Shown here in pieces: positions 1-5,364 of a DNA stretch of 6,154 bases. Below the pieces are notes generated by a model, which saw nothing but the letters and a program-made list of their open reading frames with translations, did no database searches and was not told the DNA's origin. A program made the translations under genes and the position numbers. The stretch lies in contig PLBX01000585.1 of NCBI GenBank assembly GCA_003135495.1, positions 1 to 6,154 of the forward strand, given 5' to 3'. This DNA is from Acidobacteriaceae bacterium. Lineage in GTDB: Bacteria; Acidobacteriota; Terriglobia; Terriglobales; Acidobacteriaceae. Position 1 is the first letter of the stretch; each line of letters starts with the position of its first letter.

Positions 1-498
1 TCCGTACTGCGTGATCGTGAGGTTTCGCAAGATAGTTTTTTTGTCGCCGCCTTGGCCTTGGGTCACCGATGGACCAATGGTTTGCGGTCCCGCCGAAAGA
101 GCAGTACAGCTCGCGTCTGAGAGAGAGGCGTTAAGCGTAGGAACGGAAATGATGTCGTATCCTGCGTTACCCGAGTTAGTCAGATATCCAGCCGCAATTG
201 TAACAGTATAAGTTTGGGGACTTTGCGACCTCCCTGTCGCGGTGGTGGTGAGGCGGTAAGGAATAAGATCCAGCTCATTCCAGCCTTTGCCCAGTTCACC
301 GCCCGTGTAGGCGTTGTCCGGACAAATGTACTGACCTGCGTAGGGAGGATTTGCATTGGGAAGAGTGATGCTGCCATCGTTTCGGCACCCTTGAAAACTG
401 AAATTGATCTGGTTGGAATCCTCTCCTAGCGCGGCGCCTGCCATTAGCAGGACAAAAACAAGCGGAAAAAGGCATTTCGTAACCATGCTTCGGCTCAC
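1..498 (-). CDS. Unrecognised secreted protein, 5' part only
   Basis: This is a 166-codon open frame that starts at GTG 498 and continues past the left edge, so the protein is truncated at its C-terminal side. Residues 1-25 look like a signal peptide: a basic start (MSRSMVTK), the hydrophobic run LFPLVFVLLMAGAALG, and likely cleavage just before EDSN. The mature part is rich in G, N, S, T and Y, has few charges and alternates beta-strand-like segments. Examples are a YTVTIAAGYL stretch near residue 97 and a TILRNLTITQYG stretch at the edge. There are cysteines near residues 38, 59 and 131. The start is fixed by an AAGGAG ribosome binding site 7 bases upstream; the ATG at 486 is too far from it. 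I infer an exported or surface beta-rich protein. It faintly recalls the N-terminal region of large acidobacterial surface proteins, but I cannot name a family, and no function is assigned. Confidence 0.72.
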   Translation of the reverse strand, partial: MSRSMVTKCLFPLVFVLLMAGAALGEDSNQINFSFQGCRNDGSITLPNANPPYAGQYICPDNAYTGGELGKGWNELDLIPYRLTTTATGRSQSPQTYTVTIAAGYLTNSGNAGYDIISVPTLNASLSDASCTALSAGPQTIGPSVTQGQGGDKKTILRNLTITQYG

Positions 499-505
499 GG
501 TGTTT

Positions 506-511
506 CTCCTT
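506..511 (-). promoter_or_regulatory. Ribosome binding site deciding a GTG start
   Basis: AAGGAG on the minus strand lies 7 bases before the GTG at 498. It makes GTG a better start than the in-frame ATG at 486, which would be 19 bases away. Confidence 0.75.
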
Positions 512-622
512 ATCAAATTGGGGGGATCGGTCTACTCACTAATGAAAGCGATCTTCAACGCGGAAAGCTTGAAACCTTTTTCGAGGGGGAAAAAGCGAAC
601 AACTTTTGGGGAAGGCAGTGTG

Positions 623-652
623 TTTATATCACCCCGTAAAAGCAGGGGTCAA
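623..652 (-). promoter_or_regulatory. Putative sigma-70 promoter for the secreted-protein gene
   Basis: Minus strand: TTGACC (652-647), an 18-base spacer, then TATAAA (628-623). Each box matches consensus at 5 of 6 positions. Transcription would start near 615, giving a leader of about 117 bases. The spacer contains an inverted repeat, ACCCC (631-635) and GGGGT (645-649), which could bind a regulator; that part is inference. Confidence 0.5.
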
Positions 653-699
653 CGAAAAGCGTAAGATACTTTTTATTGATGCAGGACATTGCAGTCTTG

Positions 700-715
700 C
701 GCATAAAGTTATGCG
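700..715. repeat. Dyad CGCATAA-AG-TTATGCG, possible operator
   Basis: This is a perfect 7-base inverted repeat with a 2-base centre, in AT-rich non-coding DNA about 50 bases upstream of the -35 box at 647-652. The short centre suits a dimeric DNA-binding protein better than an RNA hairpin. The flanks are also partly dyad-like: GTCTTG at 694-699 is the reverse complement of CAAGAC, and CAAG recurs at 726-729. Its role as an operator is inference. Confidence 0.4.
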
Positions 716-803
716 TCTTATGAGACAAGTTTTTCCGCGGACGAGATATTGGGAACGAAATGGAGACTAAAAATCACGCTCAGAAAATTGCTAGCAACTT
801 CAT

Positions 804-1286
804 TCACTCTGATTGCAAGGCCTTCCCGATTCTCTGCCAGGTCACTTCCAGCGACTCCGGCAACACCCGCGTCTCGCCGACCACGCTAAGGAAATTCGCG
901 TCCGCAACCCAGCGCGGCAAAATGTGCATGTGGATGTGCCCTGCAACTCCCGCACCCGCTGCCCTTCCAATATTCATTCCCAGATTGATCCCGTCGGGTA
1001 CATAGAGCAACCGCAGGATCGACTCCATCTCTTGCGTCAGTGCCATCATCTCGTGCGCCGCGTCAACTGGCAGTTTCCTCAACTCATCCAGGTGCGCATA
1101 TGGCACCACCATCACATGTCCATTCGTATACGGATAAGTGTTGAGAATCACAAAGCAATGCTTCCCGCGATGAACAATGCGAGCCTCTTCGTCACTCTGT
1201 TTAGGAGCGTCGCAGAAAATGCAGCCCGACACCAGATCAGCGCCCGTAACATACGCATAGCGCCACGGAGTCCACAGGTGATCCAT
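804..1286 (-). CDS. HIT-family (histidine triad) nucleotide hydrolase or transferase
   Basis: This 160-residue protein belongs to the Fhit / Ap4A-processing branch of the HIT superfamily. These cytoplasmic enzymes cleave or phosphorolyse nucleotide-phosphate bonds such as those of diadenosine polyphosphates. The histidine triad is HIHMHI at residues 117-122, preceded by GMNIGRAAGAG (103-113), a phosphate- and ribose-binding stretch. Upstream are the conserved NTYPYTNGHVMVVPYAH block (49-65) and a C22-x2-C25 pair that with H65 could form the zinc site seen in some members. The N-terminus MDHLWTPWR is typical of the family. I chose ATG 1286; a GTG immediately before it (1289) is equally possible and would add one residue. 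No strong ribosome binding site is visible. The length is usual for the family. Substrate is not determinable from sequence: phosphorylase and hydrolase share this scaffold. The gene diverges from rpsA. Confidence 0.93.
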   Translation of the reverse strand: MDHLWTPWRYAYVTGADLVSGCIFCDAPKQSDEEARIVHRGKHCFVILNTYPYTNGHVMVVPYAHLDELRKLPVDAAHEMMALTQEMESILRLLYVPDGINLGMNIGRAAGAGVAGHIHMHILPRWVADANFLSVVGETRVLPESLEVTWQRIGKALQSE

Positions 1287-1315
1287 CACGGCAGGGTAGC
1301 AGAAAAGCGCCGCGA

Positions 1316-1393
1316 GCCGCGAGCTACGGGCCGTAAGCCAGAGGCGTAAGCGGGCAGCGGTCCGTTCGAAGCTCGAGGCTCGCAGCTCGTAGC
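1316..1393. repeat. Imperfect inverted repeat, 17-base arms
   Basis: The arms 1316-1332 and 1377-1393 are reverse complements at 13 of 17 positions, sharing the core CGAGCT-x-CG. The loop contains further short palindromes, TTCGAA (1365-1370) and CTCGAG (1372-1377), and the paired words GTAAGCC and GCGTAAGC. Its GC-rich, self-similar character is unlike the nearby rpsA leader and resembles degenerate palindromic intergenic repeats. It lies between the divergent HIT and rpsA promoters. I cannot check copy number elsewhere. Confidence 0.45.
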
Positions 1394-1417
1394 CTCAAGT
1401 TCGCGCCTCAAGGCCCA

Positions 1418-1447
1418 AGTATGACAAGTCTGTAAATTTTCGGTCAT
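1418..1447 (-). promoter_or_regulatory. Weak candidate promoter for the HIT gene
   Basis: Minus strand: ATGACC (1447-1442), an 18-base spacer, then CATACT (1423-1418) preceded by TGT, an extended -10 feature. Each box matches at only 4 of 6 positions. If used, it would give a leader of about 125 bases that includes the inverted repeat at 1316-1393. Confidence 0.28.
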
Positions 1448-1461
1448 GTCCAGAATCGCGT

Positions 1462-1491
1462 TTGACACCCCTCCAAACCGGTTGCTATAGT
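1462..1491 (+). promoter_or_regulatory. Sigma-70 promoter of rpsA
   Basis: Perfect TTGACA (1462-1467), an 18-base spacer, then TATAGT (1486-1491; 5 of 6). This is the best promoter match in the window and suits a highly expressed ribosomal protein gene. Transcription should start near 1498, leaving a leader of about 149 bases before the rpsA start codon. Confidence 0.72.
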
Positions 1492-1611
1492 CGAAGAGTC
1501 CCTATTGAGACGCGGTTTCCGAATTAGCTGGAATTGTCCTAGGGTCGTCCGCCAGGTCGGCCTCAACGCAAACTAAAGACCACGCCAGCAGTCCGCTATG
1601 CCACGTCCCAC

Positions 1612-1646
1612 ATGCGTTCCCACAAGAACGCGTCGACGCAGAGGCT
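1612..1646 (+). promoter_or_regulatory. Hairpin and closely spaced ribosome binding site before rpsA
   Basis: A hairpin with arms 1612-1619 and 1626-1633 (8 pairs, one of them G-T; loop CCACAA) ends 6 bases before AGAGG (1640-1644). That purine run sits only 2 bases before the ATG, closer than usual. In E. coli the rpsA start region is folded, has a poor Shine-Dalgarno sequence and is autoregulated by S1. A similar arrangement here is inference. Confidence 0.45.
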
Positions 1647-3590
1647 ATGAACTTGTTCGACGATACCGTCCGCAATAATGATTCCAGCATTGAAACCATG
1701 ACACCTTCAAATAATTCCCACAACGGCGGCTCGGCCGTAGTAGACGCTCCCGAGCACGCACAACCTTCCTCCGCGGAGCACGCTTCCGCCACTACACAGC
1801 AAGATAGCTCCACCGAAACTCGCGCTACCCAAGATCAAGACGCGCAAGATCAAAATCCGAACAGCTCCCACGAAGATTCCGCCCACGACAATAGCTCTTT
1901 CGGAAATGAAGACTTCGCCGCCGCGCTGCAGAACTTCGAGACTGAAACCGAGGAATCGGTCAGCGACGACCACGTCATCAAGGGCACCGTCATCAAACTG
2001 ACCGCGACCCACGTCGTTGTCGACATTGGCGCGAAGTCTGAAGGCATGGCTCCAATCGCCGAGATTCTCGATCACGAGGGCAATCCCAAGTTCAAGCCCG
2101 GCGACGAAATCGATGTCATGCGCGACAAGGGCGAGGCCGAAGAGGGTTACATCAACCTCTCGCACCTCAAGGCCCAGCGCCTGCGCTCGTGGGACGAAAT
2201 TGAGCGCGCCTACAACGAGAAGAAGCCGATCAAAGGCATCGTTGTCGAGCGCATCAAAGGCGGCCTCACCATCGACATTCACGGCGCCCGCGCCTTCCTG
2301 CCAGGCTCTCAAGTCGACCTGCGCCCCATCCGCAATCTAGACGGGATGAAGGGCCAGACAATGGAACTCGCCATCATCAAGCTCAACAAGAAGCGCGGCA
2401 ACATCGTTGTCTCCCGTAAGCAGCTTCTCGAAGAAGAGCAGAACGAAAAGCGCGGCAAGACGCTCGAGCATTTGGAAGAAGGCAGCATCCTCACCGGCAT
2501 CGTCAAGAACCTCACCGAGTACGGCGCCTTCGTCGATATGGGCGGCCTCGACGGCCTCCTGCATATCACCGACATGTCCTGGGGACGCCTCACGCACCCG
2601 CGCGATCTGGTTAACGTCGGCGATCAAATTCAGGTCAAGGTCCTGAAGTACGACAAAGACAAGCAGCGCGTTTCGCTGGGCTTCAAGCAGCTAACGCCTG
2701 ATCCGTGGCTGGATGCGGAGCATCGCTATCCCGTAGGCGCCCACGTTCACGGACGCGTAATCAGCGTTACCGATTACGGAGCCTTCGTCGAACTCGAGCA
2801 GGGCATCGAAGGCTTAGTCCATGTGAGCGAGATGACCTGGTCGAAGCGGATGAAGCATCCGTCGAAGCTGGTCAATGTGAACGATGAAGTTGATTGCGTA
2901 GTCCTCAGCGTGAATCCGACCGAGCGTCGAATCTCGCTGGGCATGCGGCAACTGGCCTCGAACCCGTGGGACACTCTGCACGATAAATATCCCGTGGGCG
3001 CGACCGTCGAAGGCCGTGTCCGCAACTTGACCGAGTTCGGCGCGTTCATCGAAATCGAAGATGGCATCGACGGCCTCGTACACGTCAGCAATCTGAGCTG
3101 GACGACGCGAGTCAAGCATCCATCGGAGGTCCTGAAAAAAGGTGACAAGGTTAAGGCCGTCATCCTCGCCATCGAACCGGACAAGCGCCGTCTTTCTCTG
3201 GGCGTCAAGCAGATGCAGCCCGACGTTTGGGATTCTTTCTTCGCGCAACATCGCGTCGGCGACATCGTCCACGGCAAGATCCTGCGCGTGGCAAACTTCG
3301 GAGCATTTGTCGGAATCGCCGAAGGCATCGAAGGCCTGTGCCATAACTCCGAAGCCGTCGATGGCAACGGCCAGCCCATGCATCTTGAGCCGGGCGCCGA
3401 GTTCGACTTCAAGATCATCAAGATGAATCAGGAAGAGAAAAAAGTCGGCCTGAGCATCAAGGCGGTCGGTGAAGAAGCCACCCGGCACGAAGTCGAGTCC
3501 TACAAACACCCGGCATCGTCATCCTCAAACAGCACCACAATCGGCGATTTGATTTCGTGGAAGAGAGCTGGCGGCGACAGCAACAATTAG
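1647..3590 (+). CDS. rpsA: 30S ribosomal protein S1
   Basis: This 647-residue protein is the large RNA-binding ribosomal protein that brings mRNA to the 30S subunit. Six S1 (OB-fold) domains lie at roughly residues 108-175, 194-258, 279-347, 364-434, 451-520 and 538-606. Domains 3-5 carry the textbook pattern, e.g. YGAFVDMGGLDGLLHITDMSW (core GAFV...GLLHI), and domain 2 has the diagnostic FLPGSQVD. Domain 6 is more divergent (GLCHNSEAV). This six-domain order matches the full-length Gram-negative type. Residues 1-107 are a low-complexity extension rich in S, N, Q, D and E, absent from E. coli S1 and probably disordered. The C-terminus is a short Ser-rich tail. I kept the ATG at 1647, the first in frame after the leader; an ATG at 1698 would shorten the extension and has no better ribosome binding site. 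The gene is monocistronic, with its own promoter and terminator. Confidence 0.97.
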   Translation: MNLFDDTVRNNDSSIETMTPSNNSHNGGSAVVDAPEHAQPSSAEHASATTQQDSSTETRATQDQDAQDQNPNSSHEDSAHDNSSFGNEDFAAALQNFETETEESVSDDHVIKGTVIKLTATHVVVDIGAKSEGMAPIAEILDHEGNPKFKPGDEIDVMRDKGEAEEGYINLSHLKAQRLRSWDEIERAYNEKKPIKGIVVERIKGGLTIDIHGARAFLPGSQVDLRPIRNLDGMKGQTMELAIIKLNKKRGNIVVSRKQLLEEEQNEKRGKTLEHLEEGSILTGIVKNLTEYGAFVDMGGLDGLLHITDMSWGRLTHPRDLVNVGDQIQVKVLKYDKDKQRVSLGFKQLTPDPWLDAEHRYPVGAHVHGRVISVTDYGAFVELEQGIEGLVHVSEMTWSKRMKHPSKLVNVNDEVDCVVLSVNPTERRISLGMRQLASNPWDTLHDKYPVGATVEGRVRNLTEFGAFIEIEDGIDGLVHVSNLSWTTRVKHPSEVLKKGDKVKAVILAIEPDKRRLSLGVKQMQPDVWDSFFAQHRVGDIVHGKILRVANFGAFVGIAEGIEGLCHNSEAVDGNGQPMHLEPGAEFDFKIIKMNQEEKKVGLSIKAVGEEATRHEVESYKHPASSSSNSTTIGDLISWKRAGGDSNN

Positions 3591-3617
3591 CATTCAGCAA
3601 CAATCAGCTCAGCAACA

Positions 3618-3650
3618 AAAGGCCACCGGAAACGGTGGCCTTTATTTCCT
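3618..3650 (+). terminator. Intrinsic terminator of rpsA
   Basis: A perfect 11-base stem (AAAGGCCACCG at 3618-3628, CGGTGGCCTTT at 3633-3643) is closed by a GAAA tetraloop and followed by ATTTCCTCTT. It starts 27 bases after the rpsA stop. Read on the minus strand, the stem is followed by TGTTG, so it could also stop transcripts from the convergent LemA gene. Confidence 0.9.
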
Positions 3651-3673
3651 CTTACCTCAAATCTAATTAACTT

Positions 3674-3760
3674 ATCATCCTGAGCGGAGCATATCCATGA
3701 GCTTTGCGAATGGATAGGCGTAGTCGAAGAGCCTGCCCTGAGCTTGCCGAAGGGACCCCT
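3674..3760. repeat. Mosaic interspersed palindromic repeat
   Basis: The block opens with TCATCCTGAGCGGAGC, continues with CGTAGTCGAAGAG and ends with CCCTGAGCTTGCCGAAGGG (3736-3754) and ACCCCTAC. These are words I recognise from interspersed repeats in Acidobacteriota and other bacterial genomes. A separate perfect inverted repeat, TATCCAT (3692-3698) with ATGGATA (3710-3716), interrupts the first unit. The block ends 2 bases before the LemA stop codon. Recognition is from memory; copy number was not checked. Confidence 0.6.
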
Positions 3761-3762
3761 AC

Positions 3763-4323
3763 TCATCCCCTGAACGCGTACGCCCGCTCCCGCTCCTGCT
3801 CATTCGCGCGAAACATCTCCTGCGGCAACAGCTTCATTAGCCGAGCCATAACAACATCCGGCAACTGCGCAATGCGAGTGTTGTAAGCATTCACATCGTC
3901 ATTGAAAAATTCCCGTCGGTCCGCAATCCGCTCTTCCAGTTCAGAGATGCGCTTCTGCAGCGCCAGAAAATTCTGATCGGCCTTGAGCTGGGGATATTGT
4001 TCCGCCGCGACGAACAGCGAACGCAGCGCTCCGGTCAGAACCATATCTGCCTGAGCCTTTTGCGGAATGCTGGACGCATGCATCAATGCCGCGCGAGCCT
4101 GCGTCACCGCCTCCAACGTTTGGCGCTCATGATCCATATACCCCTTAACGCACGCCACAACATTGGGAATCTCATCATGCCGCTGCTTGAGCAGTACATC
4201 AATATTCGCCCAGGCGCGGCCGATTTCATTCTGCAGGCGCACCAGCCCGTTGTAGCCGATCGCTGCATAAATCGCGGCAACCACAAGCAGCGTAACTATC
4301 CCGGAATTAATAAAAAATGACAT
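3763..4323 (-). CDS. lemA: LemA family membrane-anchored protein
   Basis: This 186-residue LemA-family protein has one N-terminal transmembrane helix (residues about 7-24, GIVTLLVVAAIYAAIGYN) and a long helical domain that would face the periplasm or cell exterior. Family blocks are clear: YNGLVRLQNEIGRAWANIDV (24-43), LLKQRHDEIPN (44-54), VKGYMDHE (59-66), LFVAAEQYPQLKADQNFLALQ (core 103-123) and YNTRIAQLP (147-155). Length and C-terminus are normal, so the adjoining repeat has not cut it. LemA proteins have no agreed biochemical role; some occur beside membrane metalloproteases or TPM-domain proteins, but neither partner is here, so this one stands alone. It converges on rpsA. The start is the ATG at 4323; a recognisable ribosome binding site is missing. 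Confidence 0.93.
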   Translation of the reverse strand: MSFFINSGIVTLLVVAAIYAAIGYNGLVRLQNEIGRAWANIDVLLKQRHDEIPNVVACVKGYMDHERQTLEAVTQARAALMHASSIPQKAQADMVLTGALRSLFVAAEQYPQLKADQNFLALQKRISELEERIADRREFFNDDVNAYNTRIAQLPDVVMARLMKLLPQEMFRANEQERERAYAFRG

Positions 4324-4344
4324 GCACGCGTCCGCGAAGCCTCG

Positions 4345-4373
4345 AATGTAGTCGAATGGGGAAGCCGCGACAA
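4345..4373 (-). promoter_or_regulatory. Weak candidate promoter for the LemA gene
   Basis: Minus strand: TTGTCG (4373-4368), a 17-base spacer, then TACATT (4350-4345); 4 of 6 matches in each box. The implied leader is only about 15 bases, which fits the lack of a clear ribosome binding site but is weak evidence. Confidence 0.3.
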
Positions 4374-4389
4374 GTTACCTCCGGCTAGA

Positions 4390-4500
4390 ATGCTGCGGAA
4401 AAGTAGGAGTTTTGCGTCAGAAATAGGGGTTCGTATCAGGGTATGCCTTCAGGCATACCGCATGCGCTCAAATAAAGTTCGGCTTTAGCCGCTGCCACAG
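4390..4500. repeat. Compound palindromic intergenic repeat
   Basis: Two perfect hairpins lie in tandem: GGTATGCC-TTCA-GGCATACC (4440-4459) and CGGCT-TT-AGCCG (4480-4491). The flanking words read, on the minus strand, CCCTGATACGAACCCC and TTTTCCGCAGCATTC. The combination of GCGGCTAAAGCCG, a second hairpin and CCCTGATACGAA resembles multipart REP-like repeats I associate with Acidobacteriota. It sits just after the stop codon at 4503 and could also end the three-gene minus-strand transcript, though no T-run follows either stem. Confidence 0.6.
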
Positions 4501-4502
4501 CA

Positions 4503-4916
4503 CTACTTGGCTTCAGCCTTCGTATTGATCTTCAGGCTGATGTAAACCTGGCTGCGATCGTCAAACTGGCTCAATGTTTTCGTCCCGCTCTTGCGGTTGT
4601 TGAACTGCGCATACACCTCGTAATCGAGGCTCGGCTGCAGCGCCGGAAAGCGATACGCACCGTCCGGCCCAACAATGTATGTTTTGACGGAGCGAGTCTG
4701 GGAATTGGTCAGATACACCACCGCATTCGGCAACGGATTGTCGCCGCCATCAAGAACCTTTCCCGTGAGCAGGCGGGTCTTATCCTGCTTCTGGCTATTG
4801 CGCCCAAACAACTGCGGAGCCGCCATCACCGAAGCGGAAAAGCATGCCGCAAACAAAACCACCAGCGCCGCCGCCCTAATAGCAATGATCGCCTTCTTGA
4901 TGATCGCCTTCTTCAT
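4503..4916 (-). CDS. Small exported carboxypeptidase regulatory-like (transthyretin-type) protein
   Basis: This 137-residue protein consists of an export signal and one beta-sandwich domain. Residues 1-33 are a signal peptide with a lysine-rich start (MKKAIIKKAII) and the core AAALVVLFAACFSASVMA. Cleavage could fall after VMA; alternatively LFAAC could be an imperfect lipobox with Cys25 lipidated, though Phe at -3 is unusual. Residues about 49-131 match the carboxypeptidase regulatory-like fold: LTGKVLD, then PLPNAVVYL (61-69), GPDGAYRFPALQPS (83-96), YEVYAQ (99-104) and a final strand VYISLKI. This fold is normally a binding or spacer module attached to larger exported proteins; no catalytic residues are visible. 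It is the last gene of the cluster, 33 bases after the preceding stop. No clear ribosome binding site is seen, so translation may be coupled or leaderless-like. The exact role is unknown. Confidence 0.82.
   Translation of the reverse strand: MKKAIIKKAIIAIRAAALVVLFAACFSASVMAAPQLFGRNSQKQDKTRLLTGKVLDGGDNPLPNAVVYLTNSQTRSVKTYIVGPDGAYRFPALQPSLDYEVYAQFNNRKSGTKTLSQFDDRSQVYISLKINTKAEAK
4885..4913. repeat. 15-base tandem duplication in a signal-peptide coding region
   Basis: The 14-base word ATGATCGCCTTCTT occurs at 4885-4898 and 4900-4913, one base apart, a tandem unit of 15 bases. On the minus strand it encodes KKAII twice at the protein start. It keeps frame and doubles the positive charge of the signal peptide start. 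Confidence 0.9.
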
Positions 4917-4949
4917 GGGTTTTTCACAGGCCGTAGATTTCGGAACCAG

Positions 4950-5357
4950 TCACCAGTCTAAATGAAGTCCGATATCGGAACGCTCATCATTTTCTATTTG
5001 AACGGTGACTTCCGCGCCGGGTTTCAAATGTTTGCCAGATTCGAGCTTGTAACCCTTTACGTCCGCCCACACAATGTAGTCGGCTTTGCCCGCCGGTACA
5101 CGTTGCGCAAACTCGCCAGTGTGATTGGAATAAAGCTCCCAGCGCGCCTTTTTCTCGTCCGCACGCCTTATCTTCACCTTGATGCCGTAAAGAGGATGGC
5201 GGTCAGGATCCCACACCGTCCCGAAGATCAAAGCGTATGGCTTTGCCTCCGGCTTCTCCCGATCGCCTGCCCATCCCCGGGCGGGAACGAGCAAAAACGT
5301 CAGTAACAACCCTGCAGAGCCCCTTGCGACGAAACGCCAGAGCTTTGGAAAACACAC
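4950..5357 (-). CDS. Small exported carboxypeptidase regulatory-like protein, GTG start
   Basis: With a GTG start at 5357 this is a 135-residue exported protein. Residues 1-30 form a good signal peptide: MCFPKLWRFVARGSAG, then GLLLTFLLVPARGWA with cleavage before GDREK. Residues about 41-133 have the carboxypeptidase regulatory-like beta-sandwich pattern: IFGTVWDPDRHPLYGIKVKI (44-63), SNHTGEFAQRVPAGKADYIVWA (core 77-98) and a last strand TVQIENDE before SDIGLHLDW. The frame is open back to ATG 5426. That start would overlap the upstream zinc-ribbon gene by 62 bases, and its extra 23 residues are just the K/R/T-rich shadow of the upstream acidic tail, so I prefer GTG 5357. The GTG lies 7 bases after the upstream stop, suggesting translational coupling. 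The domain is related in fold to the next gene's product but shares little identity. Function is unknown; a cell-surface or periplasmic binding role is inference. Confidence 0.78.
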   Translation of the reverse strand: MCFPKLWRFVARGSAGLLLTFLLVPARGWAGDREKPEAKPYALIFGTVWDPDRHPLYGIKVKIRRADEKKARWELYSNHTGEFAQRVPAGKADYIVWADVKGYKLESGKHLKPGAEVTVQIENDERSDIGLHLDW

Positions 5358-5364
5358 CGATCGC

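Larger units (their letters stand above)
499..803. other. Non-coding stretch between the HIT gene and the secreted-protein gene
   Basis: No convincing gene is seen here on either strand. It holds the promoter at 623-652, a long leader with a small CTTTTT/AAAAAG hairpin (576-581 with 590-595), the dyad at 700-715 and a 10-base palindrome TTGCTAGCAA at 788-797 just after the HIT stop codon. No T-tailed terminator for the HIT gene is evident, so read-through into the secreted-protein gene cannot be ruled out. I tested the leader by eye for known riboswitch core sequences and found none. Confidence 0.6.

Noticed and set aside
515..615. Possible riboswitch in the leader of the secreted-protein gene
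   Set aside because: No recognisable core of the c-di-GMP, cobalamin, TPP or similar classes was found; only a small A/T hairpin is present.
404..664. 86-codon plus-strand frame over the secreted-protein start
   Set aside because: It is antisense to the signal peptide, ribosome binding site and promoter, which form a coherent set on the minus strand.
788..797. TTGCTAGCAA palindrome as a terminator for the HIT gene
   Set aside because: The stem leaves no loop, and only four Ts follow; it is too weak to call.
813..1349. 178-codon plus-strand frame opposite the HIT gene
   Set aside because: The minus strand encodes a clear histidine-triad protein; this frame is its complement and crosses the inverted repeat.
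1488..1498. 11-base word TAGTCGAAGAG shared by the rpsA -10/start region and the repeat at 3721-3731
   Set aside because: Several 11-base matches are expected by chance in a window of this size, and the surrounding bases do not match.
1707..2312. 201-codon open frame on the minus strand opposite rpsA
   Set aside because: It is fully antisense to the S1 gene, has no family resemblance, and its composition follows from the codon bias of rpsA.
2774..3509. Two long overlapping minus-strand frames (about 215-231 codons) opposite rpsA
   Set aside because: They mirror the repeated S1 domains, so they repeat internally themselves; no start signal or recognisable protein.
4675..5306. Plus-strand frames of 96 and 114 codons
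   Set aside because: They lie opposite two minus-strand genes with signal peptides and beta-sandwich domains, and show no features of their own.
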